A model generated the notes under the pieces. The model ran no database searches and had not been told where the DNA came from. It saw only the letters and a program-made list of their open reading frames with translations. A stretch of DNA of 64,000 nucleotides from Tritrichomonas foetus (taxonomy: Eukaryota; Parabasalia; Tritrichomonadida; Tritrichomonadidae), in assembly GCA_001839685.1 (NCBI GenBank), contig MLAK01001459.1, positions 64,679 to 128,678 of the forward strand, read 5' to 3'. The position numbers were made by a program, and so were the translations under genes. This document shows, piece by piece, positions 10,863-18,619 of this stretch. Positions within the stretch are counted from its first letter, which is position 1, and every line of letters begins with the position of its first letter.

Positions 10863-12515
10863 TTAATAAACAAGTGAAGAAATACTGCAAATTTCCCCTT
10901 CTGCTGAGAATTTCACATCCTCATCTTCATCATTTTCAAATTGAGTATGAATTAGCAAGTTCCTTGGAACGAATTTGGCAATTGTCAATCTTACATTGCT
11001 GATCTTATCTTTTGCGAGCTTGTCCAAAATTTGAATACCTTCTTGATTGAAAAAATTTCCTGAAATCAAAATTAACGCAGCAGCTTGTCTGATTTGATAA
11101 TCTTCATTTTCAGATGCATCTGAAATAATTGGAAGAAGGTCATTTTCATTAAACTGAGTTAAAAGTGTCATATTTCGAATGATCGAATTTCTTACAATTG
11201 ATGCATCATCGTTAATTAACTCCTTGAATAACTCAGTGCTTTTCAATTTCTTTTCAATAAAAATTGTAACTACATCTCTTCTTTCGCGCCATTCCCTCTG
11301 CTCACTTTCATTTTCAGGATTCAGGAAACCAAGCAAAAGCGAAATAACATCAGATTCCGGTAAATCCATTAAACGAAGTGCCTCAAGAGCGGCTGCTCGA
11401 ACTTCCCGAACTTTATCATCCAGCAATTTTGTTAAATAATTTTTCACAGATTCGGTATCTGATGAGTTAGATAAAGTGTCCATCATTGCAGATCTTACAT
11501 GAGGCGATTTATCAGTCATTAAGTTATTCAAAATTTCAGAAACTTTGCTCTCATTATTTATATCATCAATATTTCCACTATTATTATTCAAATTATCAGA
11601 ATGATTTTTCAAGCTTGAAAGTAACGGTGTTTGTTGAGCAACAGCAATTCGAACTTCATCATCTTTGTCTCCAGCACCAGCTTCAAAAGCATTTATTAAA
11701 AGGTCAGATGGTAATTGTTTTGTATCATTGATGGTTTTGAGTGTCATAAAAAGTTTGCACCTAATTCGCCAATTTTTTGAACAAAGTAAATTGTTGAAAA
11801 TTTCAATAGCCGAATCTTTATCATAATTCGGTTTTGAGAAGTATTCAACTAAAAATTCGGGTAATTCATACGCAATTGTTGGTGATGAACATTTTGAAAA
11901 AGTTTTCACCATTTCTACAATTTCTGGATTATCCGAATATTTGATAACCTTTACACAGGCCGAGGCGACCACTTTCTTAACGATTGGGGGGATTTCTGAG
12001 TTGGCAAAATCAATAAAATCAGAAATCAAATTTTCTCGCGCTTCTTTTGAAAAACAATTCAAAGTTTCAATCATTAAATTCACACCTGTTGAATTGACAA
12101 CTGGCCACTCGTTTTTGAAAAAGTCATTAATCCAAAATGGCAGCACTTTTTCTGATATTTCCGAATCAACACTTGAACAGGCATGAACCAAAAATTTCAC
12201 AAGCTCTTTTCGAGTACTGATGATTTCTATCTCTGATAATGGCCTGACAGCTTCAAATAGCGCGTTTAAATAATCTTCCGTATATTCTGAAAAATCGAAT
12301 TTGGAAAATTGTTTTATACTTTTGTTGAGCGATTCTTCGGTATAAACGGGCGAATTGATGATAAATGGAATTAATTCTTCAATTGTTCTTTCTGGGCCGA
12401 GTTGGGCTGATAATCGTGGAATTTCGTCAATAGATTCGTCTCTGAGTTTATTGTTTGTGCTGTTCAAGTTGAGAATTAATTGATATGCTGTGTTTATTTC
12501 GTCTTCATTGTTCAT
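10863..12515 (-). CDS. PP2A scaffold subunit A (PR65), HEAT-repeat protein
   Basis: Structural subunit that joins the PP2A catalytic C subunit to variable B subunits. The 550-aa product consists entirely of HEAT repeats of about 39 residues (about 14-15 of them, near the 15 of PR65; family length about 590). The first repeat, with LRDESIDEIPRLSAQLGPER (about residues 22-41), matches the PR65 signature around L..IA..LG.ERTR.ELLPF. Later repeats carry the usual D-K-D/V-R loop pattern (DKDDEVR, DKSPHVR, DKVREVR). The open frame extends upstream only via TTG, so I start at the ATG at 12515, which places the first HEAT helix near the N-terminus as expected. An Asn/Asp-rich insert lies in mid-protein. 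A B56-type B subunit is encoded about 32 kb away in the same window. Confidence 0.85.
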   Translation of the reverse strand: MNNEDEINTAYQLILNLNSTNNKLRDESIDEIPRLSAQLGPERTIEELIPFIINSPVYTEESLNKSIKQFSKFDFSEYTEDYLNALFEAVRPLSEIEIISTRKELVKFLVHACSSVDSEISEKVLPFWINDFFKNEWPVVNSTGVNLMIETLNCFSKEARENLISDFIDFANSEIPPIVKKVVASACVKVIKYSDNPEIVEMVKTFSKCSSPTIAYELPEFLVEYFSKPNYDKDSAIEIFNNLLCSKNWRIRCKLFMTLKTINDTKQLPSDLLINAFEAGAGDKDDEVRIAVAQQTPLLSSLKNHSDNLNNNSGNIDDINNESKVSEILNNLMTDKSPHVRSAMMDTLSNSSDTESVKNYLTKLLDDKVREVRAAALEALRLMDLPESDVISLLLGFLNPENESEQREWRERRDVVTIFIEKKLKSTELFKELINDDASIVRNSIIRNMTLLTQFNENDLLPIISDASENEDYQIRQAAALILISGNFFNQEGIQILDKLAKDKISNVRLTIAKFVPRNLLIHTQFENDEDEDVKFSAEGEICSISSLVY

Positions 12516-12989
12516 TAACCAATAGTAAACGGGCTCCAATTTAATATCTTGATGTTCACCTAAATTGACCAAATAAATAAGCGGTTGAGGTCAATTGAGA
12601 TATTGGTTGATCTCACCAATCGGGAGATTCTCTCATTAATGTAGTTTTTCGCATCCTCGAATGGTGATTAGGATGTATCATAGCTGTGGCCAAGATAGGG
12701 GAAAAATTGTTCATACTGTGTGATAATTATTTATATTAAATTCTGAAAATAAAGTTACTAAATAAATAAAAGGTTCGTAATTTATGAATCATAAATAGAA
12801 AATGTATACACTCTTTATTATTTATTAAAAGTCAAATAGTTCTAATATATAACTTACTCTTCAAGTAAGACTTATGATTATTATTTTATGATAATCTGTC
12901 ATGGATAATATCAAATTACAGAATAATTTTCTGAATGTTTTCGTTCACTCTATTTCATTCCGACTGAATGTGAGATAAAAAAATTATAA
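12516..12989. other. Spacer, nothing recognised
   Basis: AT-rich sequence between the PP2A-A start and the 3' end of the SET-domain gene, both on the minus strand. It must hold the PP2A-A promoter, but no clear initiator match was found close to the ATG. Confidence 0.5.
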
Positions 12990-15257
12990 TCATTTGTTGT
13001 TGCCTGAACTTACCTGCGCAAAATCAGGCATAAAATAAGTGGTACGTGCAGTGCTATTGATCACTCCTCTATCATTATGGTTAAAATTATGATTATTATT
13101 ATAGAAATTATTATTTCTGATTTGATTATTTTTGTAATCGTTTTGGTGGGCTATCTGATTGTTATTAGTATTTGGTGAATGATAAGATTGATCGTTTGGA
13201 TAATTCATTGTGGATCTGTTTTGTTGATTATTTCGATGGGAAGGATTAATGCGAATTTGGCGATATGAGTTTCTATTATTAGGTGAATTCCGATTTTGAG
13301 CATTTCCATTCTGATTATTACGATGGTTTTGGATGCTCTGATGGTTTGGACTGTTCTGATGGTTTGGACTGTTCTGATGGTTTTGGATGCTCTGATGGTT
13401 TGGACTGTTCTGATGGTTTGTGATGCTCTGATGGTTTGGACTGTTCTGATGGTTTGGACTATTTTGTTGATTGTGGATGTTGTTGTAGCTTGGGCTATTT
13501 TGGTAATTCATATGATTATTAAACTCTGATTTATTGACGTGATTTATTTGATTATTATAATTCATATTATTGTTACAGTAATTTGGAATATTCTGAAAGG
13601 CTTGATTCTGATAGACTGGATTATAATAGTAAGCTGGATTATTATGTTGATCTATATTTTTGGGATAATTTCGATTTCTGGAATTATAATTATAATTATT
13701 ATTGTATGTTGGAGCTTGAAAGAAAGTATTATAATTATTATGTGTTGATTGTTGACTTTGGTTGGCATGAAAATTGGAAATTTGATTTGGATATTGTTGC
13801 CGATTAGAATATGGATGTGAAGGGTGATTTTGATAATGAGTTTCATTTGGACCAACTGGTGAATATGTATGATCAAGTTTAGTGTGTGGGCTAACTGGTG
13901 AATTAGTTTGTGGATTAGCTGGTTGATTGGTGGGTTGGTTAACTTGTTTCTGTGCCTGAATTCTTTTAATTTTGGGAGTATTTGGGTTTTTATCTTTGCG
14001 ATTTTTATCTGGTTGAATATCTGGTTTGATATCTGATTTAATATCTTGTTTAATATCTGGTTTGATATCCGATTTAATATCTTGTTTAATATCTGGTTTG
14101 ATATCCGATTTAATATCTTGTTTAATATCTGGTTTGATATCCGGTTTGATATCTGGTTTTATCTCTGGTTTAACATCTGATTTAATATCTTGTTGGATAT
14201 CTGGTTTGATATCTGGTTTAATATCTGGCTTGATATCTGGTTTAACATCTGATTTAATATCTTGCTGAATATCTGGTTTGATATCTGGTTTAATGTTTGG
14301 TTGGCATTCTTGTTGATCATTCGACTGACTTTCTTGTGGACTTCCTTGGGAGAGTTCTTCAATGTTTTCTTGTTGAATATCAGTTTTGAACATGTTAAGA
14401 TTTTGATTTGGTTCTGCATCTTCATTCGTCTGCGCTGTTCTATAAAGTGTTCTCTGATTTTTATTGTGCCTATAGTTATAGTTTAGCTCCTGTTCTGCCT
14501 CTTTGCTCCAATTTAACCATTTTTTACATTTTTGTGAACCGCAAAGACATCGAATTCTTTTTTCTTTTCTTTCATATTCCATTTTATAGTCATAAGATAA
14601 TTCTTCATAAGGTTGAATGTCACGTTTTGCGTAAATAATAACATGATTTTCCCCATTGAACTCAACAACTTTTGTATCGCAATTGGGATCACAACAATGG
14701 TTAATATATCTAGCCATTCCACCTCTGTGTGTTGCATCAATAAATTTGTCTTTTTCGAGTTGGAAAATGTAAGAACCATTATTTCCTTCAGCTTCATTGA
14801 TAACTTGTCTCTTATCAACAACACGAAGGCGAATTAATTCACCAATATACTCAATAACAGCTTCGTTTTTCTTAATCGGTTCTGTTGCGTAAACTCCCCA
14901 TTGATGAATTGTAGATTGATCAAAACTTAATTTTCTGAGATTCTCTTCAAGTTGACGGATTAAAACTTGTGATGGATCTTTTGTCTGCTCTTTGTCTTTT
15001 TTCGATATTGCTAATGAATCGGAACTAATGCTTCTTGGTTTCTGATCGGAAATCTTTTCTTCATTTTGTTCTTCGATTAATTTACGTCGTTCATTTGTTG
15101 TTCTTCTGACTAATTTCGAAATTGTGAAACATGGCTGATTATCGGCTGGAGTAATGTCTATTTTGTTGTCGAATTCCTGCGATGATGATCCTGTTGTTTG
15201 TTGTCGTGATGTTCTAAGCTGTTTTTTCTTTGGGGTATCAAGCGGGATAGTATTCAT
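12990..15257 (-). CDS. SET1/MLL-type histone lysine methyltransferase with long low-complexity tail
   Basis: Predicted nuclear SET-domain methyltransferase, by family probably acting on histone H3 Lys4. The SET domain spans about residues 113-228: WGVYA, the VIEYIGELI strand, GSYIF, YINHCCDPNC (SAM/pseudoknot motif, with Cys where most enzymes have Ser) and EELSYDY. A post-SET motif CLCGSQKC..WLNW follows at about 237-250. The pattern matches SET1/Trithorax better than SUV39, E(z) or SET2. Unusually, about 500 residues follow post-SET: a tetrapeptide array (DIKP/DIKS/DIKQ, about 325-410), then Asn/Gln/His/Tyr-rich sequence with HQNSPN repeats. No PHD, RRM or bromodomain is seen. The ATG at 15257 is the first in frame. 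Confidence 0.85.
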   Translation of the reverse strand: MNTIPLDTPKKKQLRTSRQQTTGSSSQEFDNKIDITPADNQPCFTISKLVRRTTNERRKLIEEQNEEKISDQKPRSISSDSLAISKKDKEQTKDPSQVLIRQLEENLRKLSFDQSTIHQWGVYATEPIKKNEAVIEYIGELIRLRVVDKRQVINEAEGNNGSYIFQLEKDKFIDATHRGGMARYINHCCDPNCDTKVVEFNGENHVIIYAKRDIQPYEELSYDYKMEYERKEKRIRCLCGSQKCKKWLNWSKEAEQELNYNYRHNKNQRTLYRTAQTNEDAEPNQNLNMFKTDIQQENIEELSQGSPQESQSNDQQECQPNIKPDIKPDIQQDIKSDVKPDIKPDIKPDIKPDIQQDIKSDVKPEIKPDIKPDIKPDIKQDIKSDIKPDIKQDIKSDIKPDIKQDIKSDIKPDIQPDKNRKDKNPNTPKIKRIQAQKQVNQPTNQPANPQTNSPVSPHTKLDHTYSPVGPNETHYQNHPSHPYSNRQQYPNQISNFHANQSQQSTHNNYNTFFQAPTYNNNYNYNSRNRNYPKNIDQHNNPAYYYNPVYQNQAFQNIPNYCNNNMNYNNQINHVNKSEFNNHMNYQNSPSYNNIHNQQNSPNHQNSPNHQSITNHQNSPNHQSIQNHQNSPNHQNSPNHQSIQNHRNNQNGNAQNRNSPNNRNSYRQIRINPSHRNNQQNRSTMNYPNDQSYHSPNTNNNQIAHQNDYKNNQIRNNNFYNNNHNFNHNDRGVINSTARTTYFMPDFAQVSSGNNK
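13320..13470. repeat. 18-bp coding tandem repeats (HQNSPN)
   Basis: About eight imperfect 18-bp units inside the SET gene, encoding the hexapeptide NHQNSP or NHQSI variants. Low-complexity coding repeat, likely length-variable. Confidence 0.85.
14010..14290. repeat. Nested 12/36/72-bp coding tandem repeats (DIKP array)
   Basis: A 12-bp unit encoding DIKP, DIKS, DIKQ or DIQQ is repeated over 20 times. It is organised at higher order as 36-bp blocks (DIKQDIKSDIKP, three tandem copies) and as 72-bp blocks (two copies containing DIQQDIKSDVKP). The nesting implies successive unequal exchanges or slippage. Confidence 0.9.
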
Positions 15258-15723
15258 CGCGCTTGGTTGAACGTTTAGAATTAATTTTCAAACAAAAACT
15301 ATTTTAATCAATATCAGACAATGCCTGAAGATTGCACCTTTTCAAAAGGGTTAAAGCTATTTCTTCCGATATATTACCATCATTTCAAAGGTTTTCAAAA
15401 TCATTAAGACAGATCTTTTCCAACATATAATTTTTACTTTATAAATCAGAGAGAAAGGACAATAATTGGATAAAGAAATAAAATAGTGACATTGTAATTA
15501 TTCTGTCAAAACATGAGATAGCATTTAATTATTAGCCAATTTAATAATGTGAACGGAATTAAATGAGTTCTAACTTAATTATTATGTAAATACCGGGAAA
15601 TTAGTAATTATTCCAATGTATGATTAATTATAGTAATTATGTCGAATAATGTTGAAATCAAATTGTTATGAGACAAGCAAAACGATAAATTAAGGTCAAA
15701 TAAAGGTCAAAAGTGGGGGAAAC
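15258..15723. other. Spacer upstream of the SET-domain gene
   Basis: AT-rich sequence with several TTAATTA-like stretches. It should contain the promoter of the SET gene. Nothing else was recognised before the foldback element. Confidence 0.5.
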
Positions 15724-15725
15724 TT

Positions 15726-15899
15726 AATGGGTAAATGTGATTAGAACTTTGCTTCTTTGGGTACTTTGACTTGGAAGAGGCGTGGCGGTTGAACACAGCG
15801 AAGGGATCGCAGCGAAATGAATCTGTGGTCAAGCGCCAGTGCTTCCTCCACTGACCAAATGATTCGAAGATCCGCAAAGTCACATCACATTTACCCATT
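15726..15899. repeat. 174-bp foldback element (large imperfect hairpin)
   Basis: The ends are a perfect 16-bp inverted repeat, AATGGGTAAATGTGAT at 15726-15741 and its complement at 15884-15899. Inside, further segments pair (ACTTTGC; TGGCG..TTGA.CACAG), leaving a loop of about 24 nt around 15803-15826. The block is visibly more GC-rich than its surroundings. Both strands begin with an ATG in the terminal repeat: the minus strand runs open for 63 codons, while the plus strand stops after four codons. It may be a MITE-like foldback transposon or a long-hairpin noncoding RNA gene. No target-site duplication is evident. Confidence 0.7.
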
Positions 15900-16002
15900 T
15901 TTCTGTCAAAAAGTTTATTTCATTGGAAAAAAAGTCCTGCCTCAAAAAGTTATAAAAAAAATCAAATGATTAAATGTTTTAATTTAAAACGGATACATGC
16001 AT

Positions 16003-16551
16003 TTATATGTTCATGCGCTGGCCTGCCGCCGGTGCAGCCATTGCTGGGACACCAGTTGGGATATCTGCGATTTGCATCATTGCGTCTTCGGCGTTTTCTG
16101 CCTCAAGTTGTGAAAGGAGGTCATCTGCACCAGCATTGAGATCCATTTCACCTTCACCGTTTGTAAGAAGATCATGAGCGGCACCCATCTTTTGCTTCAA
16201 TCCGTCCATTTTGGTTCGATTTTCGGAAAGTTTATCGAGGTTGACTTTCTGAGCGGACTGGGCCATTCCACTTGTAGCAACGCCCATTGTTTTGGCCATT
16301 TGAGCTTGAACTTCAGCCTGACGCATATCGGTGGCGTATCCTTGGGTTGCAGCGCAACTTTGAAGGAGTTGTGTGGCCTGTTGGTCATATCGAACTGCAT
16401 TCTGGGCGTAGAGTTGGGCTGTAGCACGATTTCCGCGTTTTAATTCGGCTTTGGCCTTTGCGCGTTCTTTGTTGGCTTCCTTCTGGAGGCGCTTGGCTTC
16501 ACGCTCAAGCTGTTTGGCTTGCATTTTAACTTGGAAAGCTTGTGGATTCAT
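16003..16551 (-). CDS. ESCRT-III subunit CHMP1/DID2 (Vps46) family
   Basis: A Snf7-family protein of 182 aa (family about 180-200) that polymerises on membranes and recruits Vps4 during endosomal budding and scission. The first 60 residues form a basic amphipathic helix pair (KQLEREAKRLQKEANKERAK), followed by the CHMP1-like YAQNAVR near 48-54. The second half is acidic and Asp/Glu-rich, as in the autoinhibitory region. The extreme C-terminus (PAAGQRMNI) lacks a clear canonical MIM1 helix, so Vps4 recruitment may differ. Two overlapping initiator-like TCATT motifs lie 3-13 nt upstream of the ATG. Codon choice is richer in G/C at third positions than in neighbouring genes, which suggests higher expression. 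The CHMP1 rather than CHMP2 assignment is moderately sure. Confidence 0.82.
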   Translation of the reverse strand: MNPQAFQVKMQAKQLEREAKRLQKEANKERAKAKAELKRGNRATAQLYAQNAVRYDQQATQLLQSCAATQGYATDMRQAEVQAQMAKTMGVATSGMAQSAQKVNLDKLSENRTKMDGLKQKMGAAHDLLTNGEGEMDLNAGADDLLSQLEAENAEDAMMQIADIPTGVPAMAAPAAGQRMNI

Positions 16552-16553
16552 AA

Positions 16554-16564
16554 AATGAAAATGA
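16554..16564 (-). promoter_or_regulatory. Initiator-like elements, TCATTTTCATT
   Basis: Two overlapping TCATT matches directly upstream of the CHMP1-like ATG, at the spacing typical of trichomonad initiators. Confidence 0.45.
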
Positions 16565-16930
16565 AATAAACCAGTTTGAAAATTTTTGTATTTTTGAAAA
16601 GAACCGTTTTTATTATCTCAATTTTATTTTGTCAAATCATCAATATCAATTATTATTGATAAAAATTTTGATGAAAGATGGGCTGATTGCCCAATAACTC
16701 GAGAGTGAAACATTATAAATCAGTTATATTAATGGAAGCTGATTTTCTATTACCATTAAGACATGTATTCATTCAATTTCTCTCTTATAGTTGGTGGAGG
16801 TTTTTTTATGCTCGGGATTTCGACAAAAATTCCGGCAAAAATTTCGAAAATTTGAATGGAATTTAGATGATCACGGTGAAAATACGGTTACATTTTTTTT
16901 CTCAATTTCCTGCGTGATTTTATTCTCATT
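16565..16930. other. Divergent spacer between CHMP1-like gene and the ARM/HEAT gene
   Basis: About 370 bp separating two divergently transcribed genes, so both promoters must lie here. A TCATT sits immediately before the ATG at 16931. Nothing else was recognised. Confidence 0.5.
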
Positions 16931-18331
16931 ATGGTCAAAATATTTAACGTTATAACCGTCATCACCATCAATTTACTTTCAATGTATTTATGGCTGTACA
17001 AACGGTCGCCCGAAATTTTTGAATTGCGGTTTTTCCCACAAAATCGCACGACCACTGACATGGAAGGCGATCCAAATATTCATCAAGGCCCAGAACCAGA
17101 TGAGCTCGAAATTGGATTTCTTCCAAATCATCCCGACTTAGTCATCCCACAAATTCAGAAACTTTCGCTCACAAATCGAACAATCGGTCTCGAAACTTTA
17201 ATCAACATCACAAACGATGGCCCCACGCCAGATACGCAAAAGCTGATTGAAGCTGGTGTCTTTCCGCTTGTTATTTCGCAAATTAATGAATCCAATATGA
17301 AGATCATCGGATTGGTTTGTACAGCGCTTCGCCACTTGAGTTCGGTTGCTCCTCAAGTTTTCCGAGAACTTATGGGAACTATTCCGATTCCATTCCTTCT
17401 CGCGATTCCAGATTGTCCAGAAGTGATAGATTTCCTTCAGGCGAGTGTTTTCAACTTTTCTGAATTTGCAGCTCTCCTTTTATCAAACGGCCCGGCTTTT
17501 CTAAACGCCATTGGTGTTTGGCTTCAAGCTGGTGAACAAACTGCTCTGCCGACTTTAGAATTAATTAATGCACTTTCTCAAATCGAAGGCATTCAATTTG
17601 ATTTTAATTGTATCAAACCGTTTTTGGATGGTCAATTTTCACCTGATATTCGATCTCTCGCTATGAATATATTATTACAAGTTGAACCTCAAAATGCTCA
17701 AATGTATCTCCAAATGCTGATGGAAATGTTCATGAATGATAATCCAACATCTACAGTCTTTCAAATCATTCATGATGATTTGAGCATCTTTCCAGACTTT
17801 TTCCAAAGTTTAATACCTCAACTTTTCCAGCGATCAATACAGTTTATTCAAGTACCAGAAAGTGCAATTGTACTTGCAGATATAGCACCACATATCGATC
17901 AAGCTGGCCGTGAAAACATTATCACACAAATATTTTCACAACCGCAATTGTGTCCAGAAAGGGCTGATGCCATTTTCAGAATTTGTAACGATTGTGAAAT
18001 CACCCTTCCTCCTTCAAATTTAGCTCAGCTTGTCACAGATCTTGCCACGAATGAATCAGAAGATACCCTTCAGTGTACTGAAGCTATTCTTGTTCATCAT
18101 TCCCCATTTTTCGCTTCTCCGGAAGTTCAAACTCAGCTTTTGCCAGTTTTTCAGAGAGATCCAAATTTTGCAGTGTTTGCATTTAGAATTGTCCTTTACA
18201 GTTGTGGGTCATGTGCGGTCGTACCTCCAGTTCTGGAAGCATTCCGCAACTTTGCGGTCCAGTTTGAATCAAGTTTTGAACCTGAGCTTCACAAAAACGT
18301 CAAACTGTTCCTCGATGCTCACCAAGCGTGA
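16931..18331 (+). CDS. Armadillo/HEAT-repeat protein, function unknown
   Basis: A frame of 466 codons. From residue 44 the protein is a series of helical repeats (for example LETLINITNDGP, AGVFPLVISQIN, LVCTALRHLSSVAP, LELINALSQ) resembling an armadillo solenoid of about 420 aa, with a level of hydrophobic periodicity typical of transport or assembly adaptors. Two starts are possible. The ATG at 16931 has TCATT directly before it and adds a hydrophobic segment (about residues 6-24) like a membrane anchor. The Met at residue 44 (17060) begins the acidic MEGDPNIH stretch that precedes the repeats in a soluble protein. I keep the longer form without conviction. No orthologue is recognised; HEATR3/Syo1-like was considered. 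Confidence 0.75.
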   Translation: MVKIFNVITVITINLLSMYLWLYKRSPEIFELRFFPQNRTTTDMEGDPNIHQGPEPDELEIGFLPNHPDLVIPQIQKLSLTNRTIGLETLINITNDGPTPDTQKLIEAGVFPLVISQINESNMKIIGLVCTALRHLSSVAPQVFRELMGTIPIPFLLAIPDCPEVIDFLQASVFNFSEFAALLLSNGPAFLNAIGVWLQAGEQTALPTLELINALSQIEGIQFDFNCIKPFLDGQFSPDIRSLAMNILLQVEPQNAQMYLQMLMEMFMNDNPTSTVFQIIHDDLSIFPDFFQSLIPQLFQRSIQFIQVPESAIVLADIAPHIDQAGRENIITQIFSQPQLCPERADAIFRICNDCEITLPPSNLAQLVTDLATNESEDTLQCTEAILVHHSPFFASPEVQTQLLPVFQRDPNFAVFAFRIVLYSCGSCAVVPPVLEAFRNFAVQFESSFEPELHKNVKLFLDAHQA

Positions 18332-18468
18332 AAATGATATTTTATTTTATAAACATTATTATATTTCTTTCAATTATATTCAATTGCGTCCTCTATGAAA
18401 ATCATTTTTTTGATTCCATCCTCAGATTGGAAATTTCACCGAGCGATTTCGAACACAAATTTTAATCT

Positions 18469-18590
18469 TTACCAATAAAAAGTATCTTCTAGGAGGTACT
18501 GCGATTTTTGGGATCGTTTTTTTGATTCATAATATTGTCCAAAGAGCTCTTTGAACCACTCTTCTCTTTTTGATGGAGAAACTTCAAGAA
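18469..18590 (-). pseudogene. Truncated inverted copy of the 5' end of the adjacent macro-like gene
   Basis: The minus strand here reads PSKREEWFKELFGQYYES and then runs to a stop at 18469-18471. The neighbouring plus-strand gene starts with the near-identical FPREEWFKELFGFYET. At DNA level, 18543-18562 and 18646-18665 match as an inverted repeat at 19 of 20 bases. The minus copy has no ATG and is closed upstream by a TAA, so it cannot encode a whole protein. It is a head-to-head remnant of a second family member or of an inverted duplication, and it lies within the promoter region of the intact gene. Confidence 0.6.
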
Positions 18591-18619
18591 TGGACCATAT
18601 AAGTATTGAAAAAGTTTAA

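Noticed and set aside
12516..12572. N-terminal extension of PP2A-A from a TTG
   Set aside because: Eukaryotic genes rarely start at TTG, and the ATG at 12515 gives the expected N-terminus ahead of the first HEAT repeat.
13296..13529. Plus-strand frame of MVWTVL repeats
   Set aside because: Antisense shadow of the HQNSPN repeats of the SET gene.
14026..14268. Plus-strand frame with repeated ISGLISDLISC hydrophobic units
   Set aside because: It is the antisense reading of the DIKP coding repeat in the SET gene; a low-complexity array leaves several frames open.
13990..14300. Regular short repeats that could suggest a CRISPR array
   Set aside because: The repeats are direct, contiguous, in frame with a coding sequence and have no unique spacers; the window is eukaryotic.
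15707..15898. 63-codon minus-strand frame starting MGKCDVTLRIF
   Set aside because: It lies across the foldback element and its start is the terminal repeat itself; the inverted-repeat structure explains the sequence better than a gene.
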